Positions 33,621 to 51,600 of a DNA stretch of 64,000 nt are shown piece by piece. The stretch spans positions 7,324,328 to 7,388,327 of the forward strand of contig NC_086361.1 of NCBI RefSeq assembly GCF_036324505.1, in the 5' to 3' direction. The notes beneath the pieces were generated by a model, which saw nothing but the letters and a program-made list of their open reading frames with translations, did not search any database and had not been told where the DNA came from. Numbering within the stretch: the first letter of the stretch is position 1; every line of letters begins with the position of its first letter. Position numbers and translations under genes: made by a program. The DNA is from Eleginops maclovinus. Taxonomy: Eukaryota; Chordata; Actinopteri; Perciformes; Eleginopidae.

Positions 33621-34150
33621 CACTGCCCGGCCAAAAAAAAGGTCACAAGCCTGTGGGGGCAGTGCTATGATCTGGGGTTGCTGCAGTTGGTCTGGTCTAG
33701 GTTCAGCAACGTTATGTGCCCAAAGAATGAGGTCAGCTGACTACCTGAATATACTGAATGACCAGGTTATTCCATCAATGGATTTTTTGTTCCCTGATGG
33801 CACGGGCATGTTCCAAGATGACAATGCCAGGATCCATCGGGCTCAAATTGTGAAAGAGTGGTTCAGGGAGCATGAGACATCATTTTCACACATGGATTGG
33901 ACCCCACAGAGTCCAGACCTGAACCTTATTGAGAATCTTTGGGATGTGCTGGAGAAGACTTTGCGCAGTGGTCCGAATCTCCCGTCATCAACACAAGATC
34001 TTGGCGACAAATGAATGCAAGACAGAAATAAATGTTGTGACATTGCAGAAGCTTGTGGAAACGATGCCACAGGGAATGTGTGCCGTAATCAAAGCTAAAG
34101 GCGGTCCAACGAATATTAGAGTGTGTGACCTTTCTTTTGACCGGGCAATG
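33621..34150 (+). mobile_element. Internally deleted Tc1/mariner element
   Basis: The left end CACTGCCCGGCCAAAAAAAA (33621-33640) and the complement of the right end (34122-34150, tip CCGGGCAATG) agree at about 25 of 29 positions. Both ends are flanked by TA (33619-33620 and 34151-34152). Only 530 bp remain. The 5' TIR is joined almost directly to the middle of the transposase gene, so an internal deletion removed the N-terminal half. Confidence 0.88.
33643..34130 (+). pseudogene. Tc1-like transposase, C-terminal half, frameshifted
   Basis: The + frame to 34014 includes [13 protein letters not shown], then [12 protein letters not shown] (second catalytic Asp region) and [20 protein letters not shown] (third catalytic acidic residue, E of IENLW). 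After about 33990 the frame shifts, and the C-terminus resumes in another frame as KTEINVVTLQKLVETMPQ and AVIKAKGGPTNI. The DNA-binding domain and the first catalytic Asp are absent. It is a dead copy of a different Tc1/mariner lineage from the element at 38.8-40.4 kb. Confidence 0.9.
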
Positions 34151-35156
34151 TATAATCAATTAATTGTTCCTTCTTTTCAGTCTCATCATGTGTATTTTGA
34201 GTAAAGGGTCAGCCCTTTTGTTGATGTTTGAACCACAAATTGGATGTTTGAGATCTCAACTCTTTTGGAACAACAAGAACAACTTGCAGCAAAGCTAATA
34301 AAGCAGTAATCAAATTCCAATTACGGGCAGCCTCACTTTGAGGAGCAATTTAGCAGCAGTAATTAAAATGGATTAAAGCAGATGCAAAACTAATTGTTCA
34401 TGTTAACTGGAGTTACATTGATTGTGCTCTTTGTTAACCACCTAAAAACTACTTTTTAACCCAAAACACAAACAGGGCAGTTTTTTTTCTTCTTATACTA
34501 ATAGAAAAGGTAAAAGCTGTTTTTGGGATAATTCTCTCTAAAGTCTATTTGAGTTCTTCTTTGACATTTTCCAATATGTCTAAGGAAATGTTGATAATAA
34601 GAAATATATTGGCTCTTTAGCTGCGGAATGCTTCACTTTTTTTTTTTACCAGCTGGGTAGTGAACAGTCAAGCTTTAGGAGCTTCCTCCATAAAAATGGT
34701 TCCCCACTTCTTCTGGATACAAAATCGATGAAAGTGGGGTTAGCATGAAATAATAAACAACATAAAGATGAATTGTATTGATGACTCAGATTTTGACTGA
34801 TTTGGTGATTTTTTTTGGTCTCGTTGACTTAACTGGTGTGTTTCCAGTATCAGAGATAAAATGATTCAAAATCAGACATTATTGTTGTTTTCTTCTGGTT
34901 TGTTCCATACAAGAAGCCCAGAGGACCATGTTGAAGGGACACTCAAGGCCATCTTTTAAATTCCAAGACATGTTAAACCCTTGTTTTATTTTTTCAATTC
35001 AACACAATTTGTATAGCTGCTGTCTGAGCCCACTTCAGATTTGACAAACATGTTTGTGTGTTGTTCTGTCTTACACAGAGAGCAAGGGGAAAGACACCTT
35101 TTGAATCATTAATGGGTTTTATCAAAAATACCATCATTTGTCTCTGTGTGTTTGGT

Positions 35157-35197
<41 letters not shown>

Positions 35198-38100
35198 CAG
35201 CAGGTCATTTTGGAGTTTAACTGTCACATCTGTGTTGCTCTCCGTCTCGCTGTGAGGACGTCACTCTTAATGTCTCGCTGAGGCTCCGTTTGCCCTGAAA
35301 CATTTTCAGCAGCACCTGATCCCAACCAACTGTCAATCAAACAAGCCTCCTGCAGCCCTGTGAGGTCCCTAGATGGACAGGAGTGTGTGTGCATGTGTGC
35401 ACAAGCAAAACAAACACTGTTTGCATTCACTCCCTGTGCACATACAGCAGGGGAATATTAAATCCCATAAACCTTGAAATATCCTCCACTTCTGCCAGGG
35501 TTTTATTTATTCATCTTTAATAGAAATAAAACATATTATGTGTATTAACAGCTTGTCAACTTGATTTAATAAAGACATTTGTTACAACTTGGGTCTCATT
35601 TTAGGAATAATTTTTGAAAAAGCTATGATAAGATTACACTTATAAATGTTATTGCTGAGATTTGCAACACAATTAATTTGACAGTGAAAATGTAATGGGT
35701 AAACCAAACCTAAGCAGCTTCTTTTTATTGTTATAATAAAACATTGAATTCCCTCTCAGTCAAGGGTGTTATGCAGCATGGCATTTTTAATTTTATTGTT
35801 AGGATAAAATCAATAATAAAACTTTTTTTTTAAAACCTAGTAGTGCCAGTGTGTAAAATGTACAACCAGAACGTTCTGTCTATTACTACTACTGTGCGTA
35901 CATCAAATCACAGATTGACCTTCACTATGCACAACAAAAAGAGATGTATACAACTGGAATGCACTGAGTGATGAGTCTGATGGTAGGAAGATTGCATAAT
36001 GTGTGTGACTGACTGTTGATTCGCATAAAGGGACAAACACTGTGTCAGTCTGTTATAAAACACTTTGCTGTAGAAAGATTAATAAATGAACCTTATATCT
36101 TGTACCCTGAACAATATTGCATGCTAATAACAGGGAAACACAGGCCTGTCACAATATGTTTAAACATGAATTGGTTATTATAATTTAGTTTTTACATTAT
36201 AAGTTAGTGGAGACTGTATTTTAACCTCTCTCGCTAGGTTTACGGTAATAGGCACTTTGAATGCCAACATTAAAAACCACCGAAGAAGAAGATTGCATGC
36301 AGGCATGCAGGGCGGACGGCTCACCTTACGCTCTGATGATGAACGTCGTGTTGTCGCTGGTGCTGCTGTAGCTGAACTGAGCCAGGCCCTTGTTTTGCTT
36401 GTCTTGTTGTTATCTTCATGAAGGTCCTTTGAATACTCCTTTTTTTATTGTTGTCTGAACTGGTTTTGCCCATGTTTTCCTTTAGTGATTTGTGGTTGTT
36501 ATGGGAGTTTTCCTTTCCGTCATGTGAGCTGATATCTAAATTGGTTACCAAAATGTGTTCTATGGTTCTTTTTTATTGAAGAATCTAAAGCTGATCTTCT
36601 AATCGCTTTGACTTTATATATAAATGTATATATATAATAAATGTATTATTGTCTCACTGTTACTCTGCTGATTTCCCTAACCTGCTCCTCAGTGGTATTC
36701 TCCATTATAGACTTAGATTTGTGTTTATTCATGTGTTTATTATTGATTAACTTTCAATATATCAACATAATTGCTGCTTTCTGACATGTAATTATTCAAT
36801 TTTATCTCTTCAAATATTACAACAATATAACAGTTTCAATTCCTTGAGTTCCGGGTCTCTAACAACCGTAAATATTCTGGCTTTCTTTGTTCGGTTGCAT
36901 CTCTTTTTGTGTGGAACTGGTGTTTATATAGGCCCCTTAGTTTCAGTAAAGAAGTGCATTTGACAGACTCTCACACACAGCTCTAGTGTGCGTGTGTGTC
37001 TGTGTGTGACGATGAAGCGGGCAGTGAAATGTCAGCAGCAGCATACTGATGAGAGAATCAGGCGGGCTGATCTAATTGTCTCCAGGCTGCTGCTAAAGTG
37101 GACTCTGTGGACTCTGACACAGAAATGCGTTATGGGATCTGGATCATGATTGCAGTGCAAGGCTCATACACCAATATCTGGCTGAAGAATTGCACACTAA
37201 AGTCATTTGCAGGGGTTTGCAAACTGTTGTGTTGATCACTGTCTCTCCGATGCAGAGTCCTGGGATTGTCGCTCTTTTAAAATTACAGCGGGTCATGAAT
37301 TTTTATTTTCAAACACAGAGCTGTCCTAAAAACTAGACCTGAAAGTTTGGACAGGCGGACCCTTAAGGGGCCGTGTCTCTGAAACATTTTGTTGTTATAT
37401 ATCTCAAGATAAACAACTGTATCGTTCAAGGATATTTGTCATTAATACAGACGGTCTTAATGTTAAATAAACAAATAATATTCTACACACTGAAAATGGA
37501 TCCATGAAAAGCAACTGGTGACATTCAGCAGGACACATTGAAAATAATTTCATTGCTCTTAAAATGCAACACTATTTAATTCCTGATCATTTGGCTCAGC
37601 AGTGGCTGATTGTGTGGGTTATTTCTGGGTTGAGCAGTCATGTGTATTGATGAGTATTACTTATTGCTGTCTATAGCCTCTGCATGCTTGCAGGTGTTTA
37701 TGCTACCGGCTCCCAGATTGCTGTTTTTCTGCTGAATCACTATTTATTCATTTGCAACCTGTGCCGGGTTTGCTTATACAATATACTTTGCATGTTTAAA
37801 GATGTACTTGCACTTTTATGATTCAAAATCTATTATATTTCAAAGAATTTAGCTTGAGAGTTGTTTGTCATGTATTGTACGTAATTATTTGTTTGATCTT
37901 TATAATGGTCAATCATTTTTCCTATTGTACTTCAGTGGAAAACATGCAAGTTAGCTGACATTTAAAATCAAACTGGTTCCTAAAGTTTCAGATGTGTACC
38001 CGTACTCCCGACGCACAGAGGTACTCATGGTTTAGTTATGTTGTAAGCAAGTTAAAAACTGTTGAAAAAAAGCTACCACATTGAAGGAACAGTTTCTGAT

Positions 38101-38790
38101 TAATGTGTTCACATCACCATTAATTTCTCTGTATTTAAAATGTGCAAATTACAGTACATGATTTGTACCCCCAAAGGCCACATGTGCATGTTATGCTGTT
38201 TTTTTGTGTTTTTTATTCCAATCCAAGCATGTAACTTCTGCTCTTTACTCGACTAGAAAGCAAGAGAGAAAATCTAGATTTGAGCTGATTAAAAAACAAA
38301 ATGTTATTGTATTTCTTTCTTTAATTGCTGTCTTCATAAAAGGCTCCATCTTCCGTTATTGTTTAAACATTTACTATTTGTTGCTCCACTGGGCAGATTG
38401 AGTTATTGTAATATTTTTATCATAGCTTTAGGTATTGACCAACGGGCTCAGGAAGAGAACTTTCCCCAGGGAGGCTTCATCTGCAGCTCATTAGGGCTTC
38501 AGCTATGTTGGATACATGCACAGAATCAAAGTCATCCATACATACAATCTCATACATTCAATAGTCCCTATACCATCCTCCCATGTGACCACAGATAAAT
38601 CAATTGTCCGTCTCTGTCACTTTTGCCCCTGAGCCTGCTAACACCGTTGACTTGGTTTGACTCTGAGGCCGCTAACGATATTATGGAGCTCACTTGTGTG
38701 CTGCTGCAACAGTAGGAGGGCTCGTTCTGCTTGATTTATCCTCATTAGGTGCACTGTTGCAAAATAATGGCTGAAATTGTTCCATATATA
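34151..38790. other. Intergenic, no gene
   Basis: AT-rich. It contains a TG array (35159-35196) and short TG/CA patches near 36970-37010. A minus-strand open frame near 36321-36551 has no recognisable domain. Nothing else is supported. Confidence 0.5.
35159..35196. repeat. (TG)n microsatellite, 38 bp
   Basis: A pure TG array. Confidence 0.95.
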
Positions 38791-38990
38791 CAGTGGGGCA
38801 AAAAAGTATTTAGTCAGCCACCAATTGTGCAAGTTCTCCCATTTAAAAAGATGAGAGAGGCCTGTAATTTCTATCATAGGTATACCTCAACTATGAGAGA
38901 CAGAATGAGAAAAAAAATCCAGGAAATCACATTTTCTGATTTTTAAAGAATTTATTTCAAATGATTGTGGAAAATAAGTATTTGGTCAAT
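38791..38990. repeat. Left terminal inverted repeat of Tc1-like element
   Basis: About 200 bp. The outer direct-repeat core is at about 38802-38814 and the inner one at about 38976-38987. Confidence 0.92.
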
Positions 38991-39004
38991 AACAAAAGTT
39001 CATC

Positions 39005-40027
39005 TCAATACTTTGTTATATACCCTTTGTTGGCAATGACAGAGGTCAAACGTTTTCTGTAAGTCTTCACAAGGTTTTCACACACTGTTGCTGGTATTTT
39101 GGCCCATTCCTCCATGCAGATCTCCTCTAAAGCAGTGATGTTTTGGGGCTGTCGCTGGACAACATGGACTTTCAACTCCCTCCAAAGATTTTCTATGGGG
39201 TTGCGATTTGGAGACTGTCTAGGCCACTCCAGGACCTTGAAATGCTTCTTACGAAGCCACTCCTTCGTTGCCCTGGCGGTGTGTTTGGGATCATTGTCAT
39301 GCTGAAAGACCCAGCCACGCTTCATCTTCAGTGCCATTGCTGATGGAAGGAGGTTTTCACTCAAAATCTCACGATACATGGCCCCATTCATTCTTTCCTT
39401 TACACGGATCAGTCGTCCTGGTCCCTTTGCAGAAAAACAGCCCCAAAGCATGATGTTTCCACCCCCATGCTTCACAGTAGGTATGGTGTTCTTTGGATGC
39501 AACTCTGCATTCTTTCTCCTCCAAACACGACGAGTTGAGTTTTTACCCAAAAGTTCTATTTTGGTTTCATCTGACCATATGACATTCTCCCAATCCTCTT
39601 CTGGATCATCCAAATGCCCTCTAGCAAACTTCAGACGGGCCTGGACATGTACTGGCTTAAGCAGGGGGACACGTCTGGAACTGCAGGATTTAAGTCCCTG
39701 GCGGCGTAGTGTGTTACTGATGGTAGCCTCTGTTACTTTGGTCCCAGCTCTCTGCAGGTCATTCACTAGGTCCCCCCGTGTGGTTCTGGGATTTTTGCTC
39801 ACCATTCTTGTGATCATTTTGACCCCACTGGGTGAGATCTTGCGTGGAGCCCCAGATGGAGGGAGATTAGCAGTGGTCTTGTATGTCTTCCATTTTCTAA
39901 TAATTGCTCCCACAGTTGATTTCTTCACACCAAGCTGCTTACCTATTGCACATTCAGTTTTCCCAGCCTGGTGCAGGTCTACAATTTTGTCTCTGGTCTC
40001 CTTTGACAGCTCTTTGGTCTTGGCCAT
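39005..40027 (-). CDS. Tc1-like transposase, intact 340 aa
   Basis: A cut-and-paste transposase with the 340-residue length typical of Sleeping Beauty-type enzymes, starting [20 protein letters not shown]. Two N-terminal helix-turn-helix (paired-like) regions (about residues 1-110, including [18 protein letters not shown]) bind the TIR direct repeats. The DDE catalytic domain follows: D143 in WSDETK, D234 in [10 protein letters not shown] and E269 in NPIENLW. The 34-residue gap between the second and third residues fits DD34E. There is no stop or frameshift. One oddity is that the usual QSPDLNPIEN reads [10 protein letters not shown] here (N264, R265), so the conserved Asp-Leu pair is changed. 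This could weaken activity even though the catalytic triad is intact. It is related to the plaice-type Tc1 family (Passport-like), a recognition-based guess. Confidence 0.95.
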   Translation of the reverse strand: MAKTKELSKETRDKIVDLHQAGKTECAIGKQLGVKKSTVGAIIRKWKTYKTTANLPPSGAPRKISPSGVKMITRMVSKNPRTTRGDLVNDLQRAGTKVTEATISNTLRRQGLKSCSSRRVPLLKPVHVQARLKFARGHLDDPEEDWENVIWSDETKIELLGKNSTRRVWRRKNAELHPKNTIPTVKHGGGNIMLWGCFSAKGPGRLIRVKERMNGAMYREILSENLLPSAMALKMKRGWVFQHDNDPKHTARATKEWLRKKHFKVLEWPRQSPNRNPIENLWRELKVHVVQRQPQNITALEEICMEEWAKIPATVCENLVKTYRKRLTSVIANKGYITKY

Positions 40028-40193
40028 AGTGGAGTTTGGAGTATGACTGTTTGAGGTTGTGGACAGGTGTCTTTTATACTGATAACGAGTTCAAAAAAGT
40101 GCCATTAATACAGGTAACGAGTGGAGGACAGAGGAGCCTCTGAAAGAAGAAGTTACAGGTCTGTGAGAGCCAGAAATCTTGCTTGTTTGTAGG

Positions 40194-40393
40194 TGACCAA
40201 ATACTTATTTTACCGAGGAATTTACCAATTAATTCATTAAAAATCCTACAATGTGATTTCCTGGATTTTATTTTCTCATTTTGTCTCTCATAGTTGAAGT
40301 GTACCTATGATAAAAATTACAGGCCTCTCTCATCTTTTTAAATGGGAGAACTTGCACAATTGGTGGCTGACAAAATACTTTCTTGCCCCACTG
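40194..40393. repeat. Right terminal inverted repeat of Tc1-like element
   Basis: About 200 bp, inverted relative to 38791-38990, with the inner repeat GACCAAATACTT at 40194-40205. Confidence 0.92.
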
Positions 40394-45301
<4,908 letters not shown>

Positions 45302-45354
<53 letters not shown>

Positions 45355-45397
45355 CTGTGTGTCTGTGTGTGTGCCTGTGTGTCTGTGTGTGTGCCTG
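45302..45397. repeat. (TG)n array grading into a 20-bp VNTR
   Basis: A TG array (45302-45353) passes into units of CCTGTGTGTCTGTGTGTGTG with a 20-bp period at 45354, 45374 and (partial) 45394. Confidence 0.93.
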
Positions 45398-48323
45398 TTC
45401 TCACATCAATTTCATGCATGTCAACGACTGTGCAGCCTAATGTTGAAGTTCCACCTAATCATACTTTCTGCATGCTTATGAGTATGTATGCCCATGTATT
45501 AGCTAAAGGCAAGATGAGCTTACACACACTTATGCTCCCTCTCAACATCAGGGAGCACTCAGCTGGAGGTGTGTGTGTCTGTGTAACCATGCCCTTAGCT
45601 GCCAAAGAAGGGCCAGAGGAGGAATGAGGTGTTAATCTGAGAAAAACAAGGATGGATCGAAATGCTAATCTGGCTAAGAATAGACCTAAATAATTAAAGA
45701 GCATGACCGCACCGCTCCTGCTCTTCACCGGACTAAAAGCGACATTCAGGGGAAGTAGCCTGCAACAATTCCACAAACATCCTTTATCCTTTAAGTGATA
45801 AAACGATCCATGAAGATTGAAAAACAAACTCTTATGCAGCTTTCTAATGCATTTGGAGAACACTTGGGGGTATAGTAAAGTGTTTGACATGTTCAGAGTA
45901 ACTCTTTATTGTTCCATTGATAGCAGCAGTGAAGAGAAACATAAAACAGAAATGGGATTTAATGTAATAATGCTCTAGATCCGCTTGTTTCCATCTCATT
46001 CTTTTGTAACTTGTGTTTTCTGGGAGTATCCTGGTGAGGCAAGGCAGCTATGCGGATTAGATGTTAACAGCCCTTGAGTTTGTATTCTTTTGTAATTACC
46101 CCTGGGTCTTCTCCGTCAGACATCCTCAGACAGTCACCAGAGGAATTTGTGTTGAGTGCTGATTTTCCTTTAACCTGCTCCCAATTTGACAGCAAACCAT
46201 CCCAGTGCGCACAAGAGGTCATCGTCTGATAAAGGTACAAACTTAATTTGCAAAAAAGAGAAATCTAATTTTCTTGTCGCCAAACTGTACAGTCTTTATC
46301 AATGGGACAGCCAGCTTGCTAATGGAAAAATAGTTGATTTCAAGCCCAAAGTACAACGAACGTCTAACTCTGGATGTACAATGACTGATTGGCACCGAGC
46401 AAAGCAATCCCCGACATCCCATACATCATTCCCACAAGACACTCCAAGGGACACAGCTTGTTAGCCTTCTCCTGATCTAAAAAGCAAAAGCAGACTGGTG
46501 GGGCAAACTGCCGTGATCCGTAAAGTATCTTCAGTGTTCCTTCTCCTTAGTTGACTGACTTTGGAGGGTATTTGAAGGAGATGAGAGAAACTAGCGTGAA
46601 ATGAAATGACTTTGAAGACTCCCAGACTGAGAGGAAATGAGAGTGATGCACACAAATAAGGTACATTTTGTTTTTTATTTCTCTTTCAGAATAGGCAAAA
46701 TATACTTTGATGCTGAGTGGATTCTCTTGAATGTGAAATCATATATTGCACAAAAAAATCATCTGTTCAGAATTCAAGTGGCGCTTTTGGTTCCGGCAAG
46801 CAAGTCTCTTGACCAATCAGAATCCTTATTGCCTGTGCACAGCTACTGGCAGCTATGGGCATGATTTAGGTGTGCACAACGTGACACAAAGAGGTGACTG
46901 TTCCTTCAGGACAACCATGCCGGCCCTTAAAAGAGTTTAGCTGAAATACTGCCACTGCATCAATCAAGACAGAACGAGAGCGTATAGCTTCATAAAGAGC
47001 AAAGAGCATCTCCGGACTGGCTTCTATTACAGCTGAATCGCCGGATGGTTCACCCAATCACCTGCCAAACGTTTTTGGAGAGTGCCGGCTTTTATCCCAA
47101 CAGTTCCAAATCTTCTCAGATGGAAGTCAGTTAATGAACATAACATGGTCCATGAAATAAGCTATTGGTTGGGGGGGTTGCATGCTTCATTAACTTGCTT
47201 TATTAAGTTCTATACAACTGTGAGCATCTAAATTTAGTTCATGAAAGGGAAAAAAAGACACTTTTAATCCAAGCCTCAGTGGACCCTTTCAACTGCACAC
47301 CCTTCACCCCTCCTCCTCCTCCTGCTTTCCTCATGTCTTTTTGACTCTGTTGGGAATCGAAGAGCGCTCGGAGTCGATGTTTCACGTCTTGTTTGGTCTC
47401 GGAGGTGCAGGCGGCCTTATTACAGTCATCATTGTCATTATACGCAGCAGCGGTGGAGCAGAAGCTGCGGGGGTTTAATTGGCTGCTCCACTACAAGAGG
47501 TTAGCCTCATTTGCGGGCCTTGTTATCCAGCCTGTGTTTGTAATGTCAATGAGTTGAAGGTGTAACAAGGTTATGTTAGCAGAATATGCCAGAACGTACT
47601 GCACACAACGTGTTTACTGGCAAGCTAATGGATTGGTTGACTCTCAGGCGAATTCAAGACATTTTAACAGAGAAAACATGCCATGAAGTTGGACCCGGAA
47701 AATATGTTATAAATTATTAGACCTGTTTAAATGCCTCAAGTGTGCTTCTAGGAAGTCAATGAGGAACTAGCTACAAGTAACTTGAGTTATGCAGTTAGAT
47801 TACAAATAAGTGAAATTGTAATATGTGAAATTAACTACAATTGCTAATGAAGGTGTTGGTGATAGAAAAGGGTTGAATCCAAATGTGACCTTTCATATAT
47901 TGTATCAGTTTTTCTACGACCAGCTGCGGGTGAGAAAAGGTTTACATTACATTTGAAGTGATTCTGTGTTTATGTTGTTGGCCAAGTTTATGGTTTGTTA
48001 TTTTTGCAGCCTGCACAGCGTTCCGATGTTTTTCTAAACTTAAAATGACCCATAATTGATAAATGTAATCTTTTATTCTCAATCTATGTTCAAACTCTTT
48101 TCCTGTTTCAATAATAGATCCTGAATATTAAATTGACATGTCATGATTTTCAGTTAATCATTTAATAAGGATGATTGAGATCTTCCTATGATGATGGTTT
48201 ACGAGTGATAAGTAATATGGACATATATACTGTAAAGATGCGTAATGATGACTGTTCTGGTGCTGTTAAGCAATCTCCTGGAGGACCTTCTGGGTATATA
48301 AATGGAGGTTGTGGCTGACTGAC
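45398..48323. other. Intergenic, possible conserved non-coding block
   Basis: No gene is recognised. The 47280-47560 stretch is unusually GC-balanced and rich in palindromic and homeodomain-like words (TTTAATTGGCT, GGAATCGAAGAGCGCTCGG), unlike its surroundings. Open frames near 45459-45890 and 46186-46464 show no domains. Confidence 0.4.
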
Positions 48324-48437
<114 letters not shown>

Positions 48438-48579
48438 CTTGTTGTTTCCCTTCAGAGCGAATTATGGTAATAAGACCATCATGGGATTTGGAATGTGGAG
48501 AAAGGACGTGAGTGGAGCTACATTGCTTCTGGCTTCTGAGGGGATTTACGGGTCTCCACGCTTTCAGGAAGAAGGCAGG

Positions 48580-48581
<2 letters not shown>

Positions 48582-48658
<77 letters not shown>
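48582..48658. repeat. (TG)n microsatellite, about 77 bp
   Basis: A second pure TG array, 146 bp after the previous one. Confidence 0.98.
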
Positions 48659-51600
48659 GGACTCTCTTTCAGTGTTCACTCCTTCTTACTACCACTTTCC
48701 TCTTGTTGTGATACTCAAAGTGCCCCTAGTCCTTTGAGTATTTTTTCGTAATGTTGTCTCCCTTTTTCTTTTATTCTCTGTCGGCCAGCGGTAACTCGTC
48801 ACTCTCTCCCATCTATCTATTCCCATATGCTGCCTCATTTGCCTTCATCTAAAAATAAAAAAAACTCCTCCTTCATAAACTATTTCACCTTTTTCTCCAC
48901 CTTTTCTTTCCCTCCATTATCCCTGTGGCTATGTCAGTCCCCTCTGCTAACATCTTTCCAGTTCAACTGATTTATAATTACATTTCAGTGAGGTGGGGTG
49001 GGTTTGAGGAGAAGGGAGGAGCTATAGGAGAGTGGAAGAGGATTCAAAGGAGAAGCCTGGTGCCAGCTGAGCGTGGGAGAAGGGGGGAGGGTTTGTAGGG
49101 TTTTGCCCATTGGTGCCAGTTGTTATACAGTACATGTTTCTGATGCTCATTATCCATGAAGAGAGAGGGTTTTCTCTCCAACAGACCTTCATCTGCAAAA
49201 ACATCTGCGTTATTATTCCTCTCATTGCCCTATAGTTGTTCATAAACTCATTATGCTTGAATGCAATGGTGAAAACTGTACAATGGCTCTGTTCTATTCC
49301 TGTAATGTACTGAATGGTACTATTACTGCTCCACTTACTTTGAAGTTGCATTCATAGGACAAGGTAACAAGGCAATGTTGTTGAGAGTTTTCCTATAAAA
49401 CCATTAATGCGAACATCATTATGAAAAGGAATGCAAAAATGTATTAAACCTTGCTACCTTACCTTATATGAACATGATTGAAAGTCAGTTTTCTGTACTA
49501 ATCATCATCTGGAAAGGCAAAAGTATTAAAAATATCAGAGCGCTGAGAACCCAGGAATTGTACAACATGGGACAGTGGGACACACTAGTGCTTAAGAGAC
49601 CCCCAATAATTCCCACTTTTATAGAAACTGATTAATCTCAGCCTGAAGTGGTTGTGATTGTTGGATGGTTGTTCTACAAAATGTATAAAAATGCTGGACA
49701 AAGCGACCCGCAAACCCGGAACATTTTATAGTTGCCCTCAACCCTGCATATGTATTACAATACTCCAGAATGTCACATACTGTACACTGTTCTGCACCAA
49801 AACATGTCTTTCTGATGAATGTAAAGCAGCAGAGGATCTGTTGTTTTTTCCCATCCCTCCATCCTTGTCTTCCTCCCTTTCTCCCTGCTGCTTATAATCT
49901 TTATTCAAGACTCAGAGCAAGCCTCGTCAGACTCCTTTCTATACAAATGTTCTGCTTAAACATGACTCAGAAATAATCCTTTACAATTGACTCTCTTACA
50001 ATTGTTCATCTCACCTTCTCCAAACGGTCTTCATCTCCATATTCAGCTAAATGAATCCACTTTAAGTACTTTCAGTTGGAATGCCATTTATGTATTTTAA
50101 TGGAAATAATATTTGGAGGTGTGTCTGGGCCGTCATCTGAGTGATCAATTGGCACATTGGGTCTACGTTTCTGACTTTCCTAAAGAACCTGACAAGTAAG
50201 AGACAGATTGTATAGTTTGCATGTGTGTTTTATCACTCTTAATGTTGTTTCCTAACACCAGGCCTGTCTTCACTAGGTTGCCGGGCTATCAGAGATACTG
50301 ACACATAACCCTCCTCATAATATTACAGCTTTATATATTGTTTATTAGCCACACAACCACAGTTTGCAGGAATTGTATTTCAATGGTAATTGGTTAGGGG
50401 ACAGTCAATTTCAAAATAAAGACAGAAAGGAGTGCAAAACGTTTAGATAATTTTGGTTATTGTTTGTTTTTCTATTATAATACCTTCATATGTATAACAC
50501 ATTTCATGCAAGATGCAGCGCAAACACCTTACCAAAACAATATCAGATATCAGAATAAACCATAAAGCAATAGTTAACAGCGTTCTTTGCTGCAGTTTGT
50601 TCTTCCCTTTCCCTCTGCTTCATTTGCGGCTTTATTCTTCTTTTTAAATGAGTTTGGTTATAAGCACAATTAAACTGCCTTCGTATCGCAGCAATTTTGT
50701 CACGTTGTTTTGAAGTGCCGTTATGACTAGATTGTGATGAGGCTGATCTGATTGGGCTGCAGGGTCCTCCACAGTACGTCTACATGCCTCTCTCTCTTGA
50801 CATGCACAATCTTCACTCTGTATTTCTTCTACAGCAACCATCATCATTTCGCAGAACCCTCTTTGCATAAATTCACTCTCTCCCATTTGCTTACTAATGC
50901 GCAGCACCAGCCCGCGCATAATTGTGCTCATTTAGGCTTTTCAGAAGTTAAGCTGCCTTCCATCACTGGAGGGCTTCTGTCCTTAGAGATTTCATATTTC
51001 AGTGTGCTGAAGTATTCTACACATTGACAATTGGGAACATTTTAGCATGTAAACGATCTCCCCTTTTCTGTCTTATTTGCATTGCTAACAGCAGCTGAAT
51101 GAATGTGTGATGAGCGTGTCAGTCAGGTTGTTATTTCAAAGCCATTAGCCAGCCACTAATGGAGATTGAAATGGACGAATAAAAGGCTTCAGCCTTCGTC
51201 CTGTCCTCTGGTGAAATGTCCACATGTTGCTCTTCCAACTCAAAATGTGTCCCTTCTGCTAAAGTTAGGTCCACCAGGAAGCATGTTTTGGGTAACAATA
51301 TTACTATTTTAAATGAAGTTTGTGAAGACTTGTTTTTAGTTTCATCTTTTAGTTTATCTAAAACAGAAAACCCAAATTTGGAGATGCATTAAACAGACAT
51401 CAAGGGTTAATGAAATGAAAGAAGTCATAAACTGTAAACACAACCTCTATGAGACTTATAATAGCCTGCAGATGGAAATGAGCAAACTGCCATAATCTGG
51501 TCCGAAGTATTTTATCTCTTTTGAGATTTATGTTCTTCTTGTACATGGCCCTGACAACGAAAACAAATAAATTAGAGTAACTAACTTGGAAATGGAAATA

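Larger units (their letters stand above)
38791..40393 (-). mobile_element. Complete Tc1-like transposon with IR/DR ends
   Basis: The 1,603-bp element starts CAGTGGGG and ends CCCCACTG, with TA on each side (38789-38790 and 40394-40395). Each end is an imperfect inverted repeat of about 200 bp (38791-38990 and 40194-40393). Both hold an outer and an inner direct repeat with the core AAGTATTT(A/G)GTC, the IR/DR arrangement of Sleeping Beauty-type Tc1 elements. An uninterrupted transposase gene lies between them on the minus strand. The two ends remain highly similar, suggesting fairly recent insertion. Confidence 0.96.

Noticed and set aside
36321..36551. Minus-strand frame ending at a GTGAGC donor-like site
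   Set aside because: The frame is Lys/Asn/Gln-rich without a domain, has no supporting neighbouring exon, and the donor match alone is weak evidence.
46186..46464. 92-codon frame MTANHPSAHKRSS...
   Set aside because: No recognisable domain, no flanking exon pattern, and the length is within chance for a 64-kb sequence.
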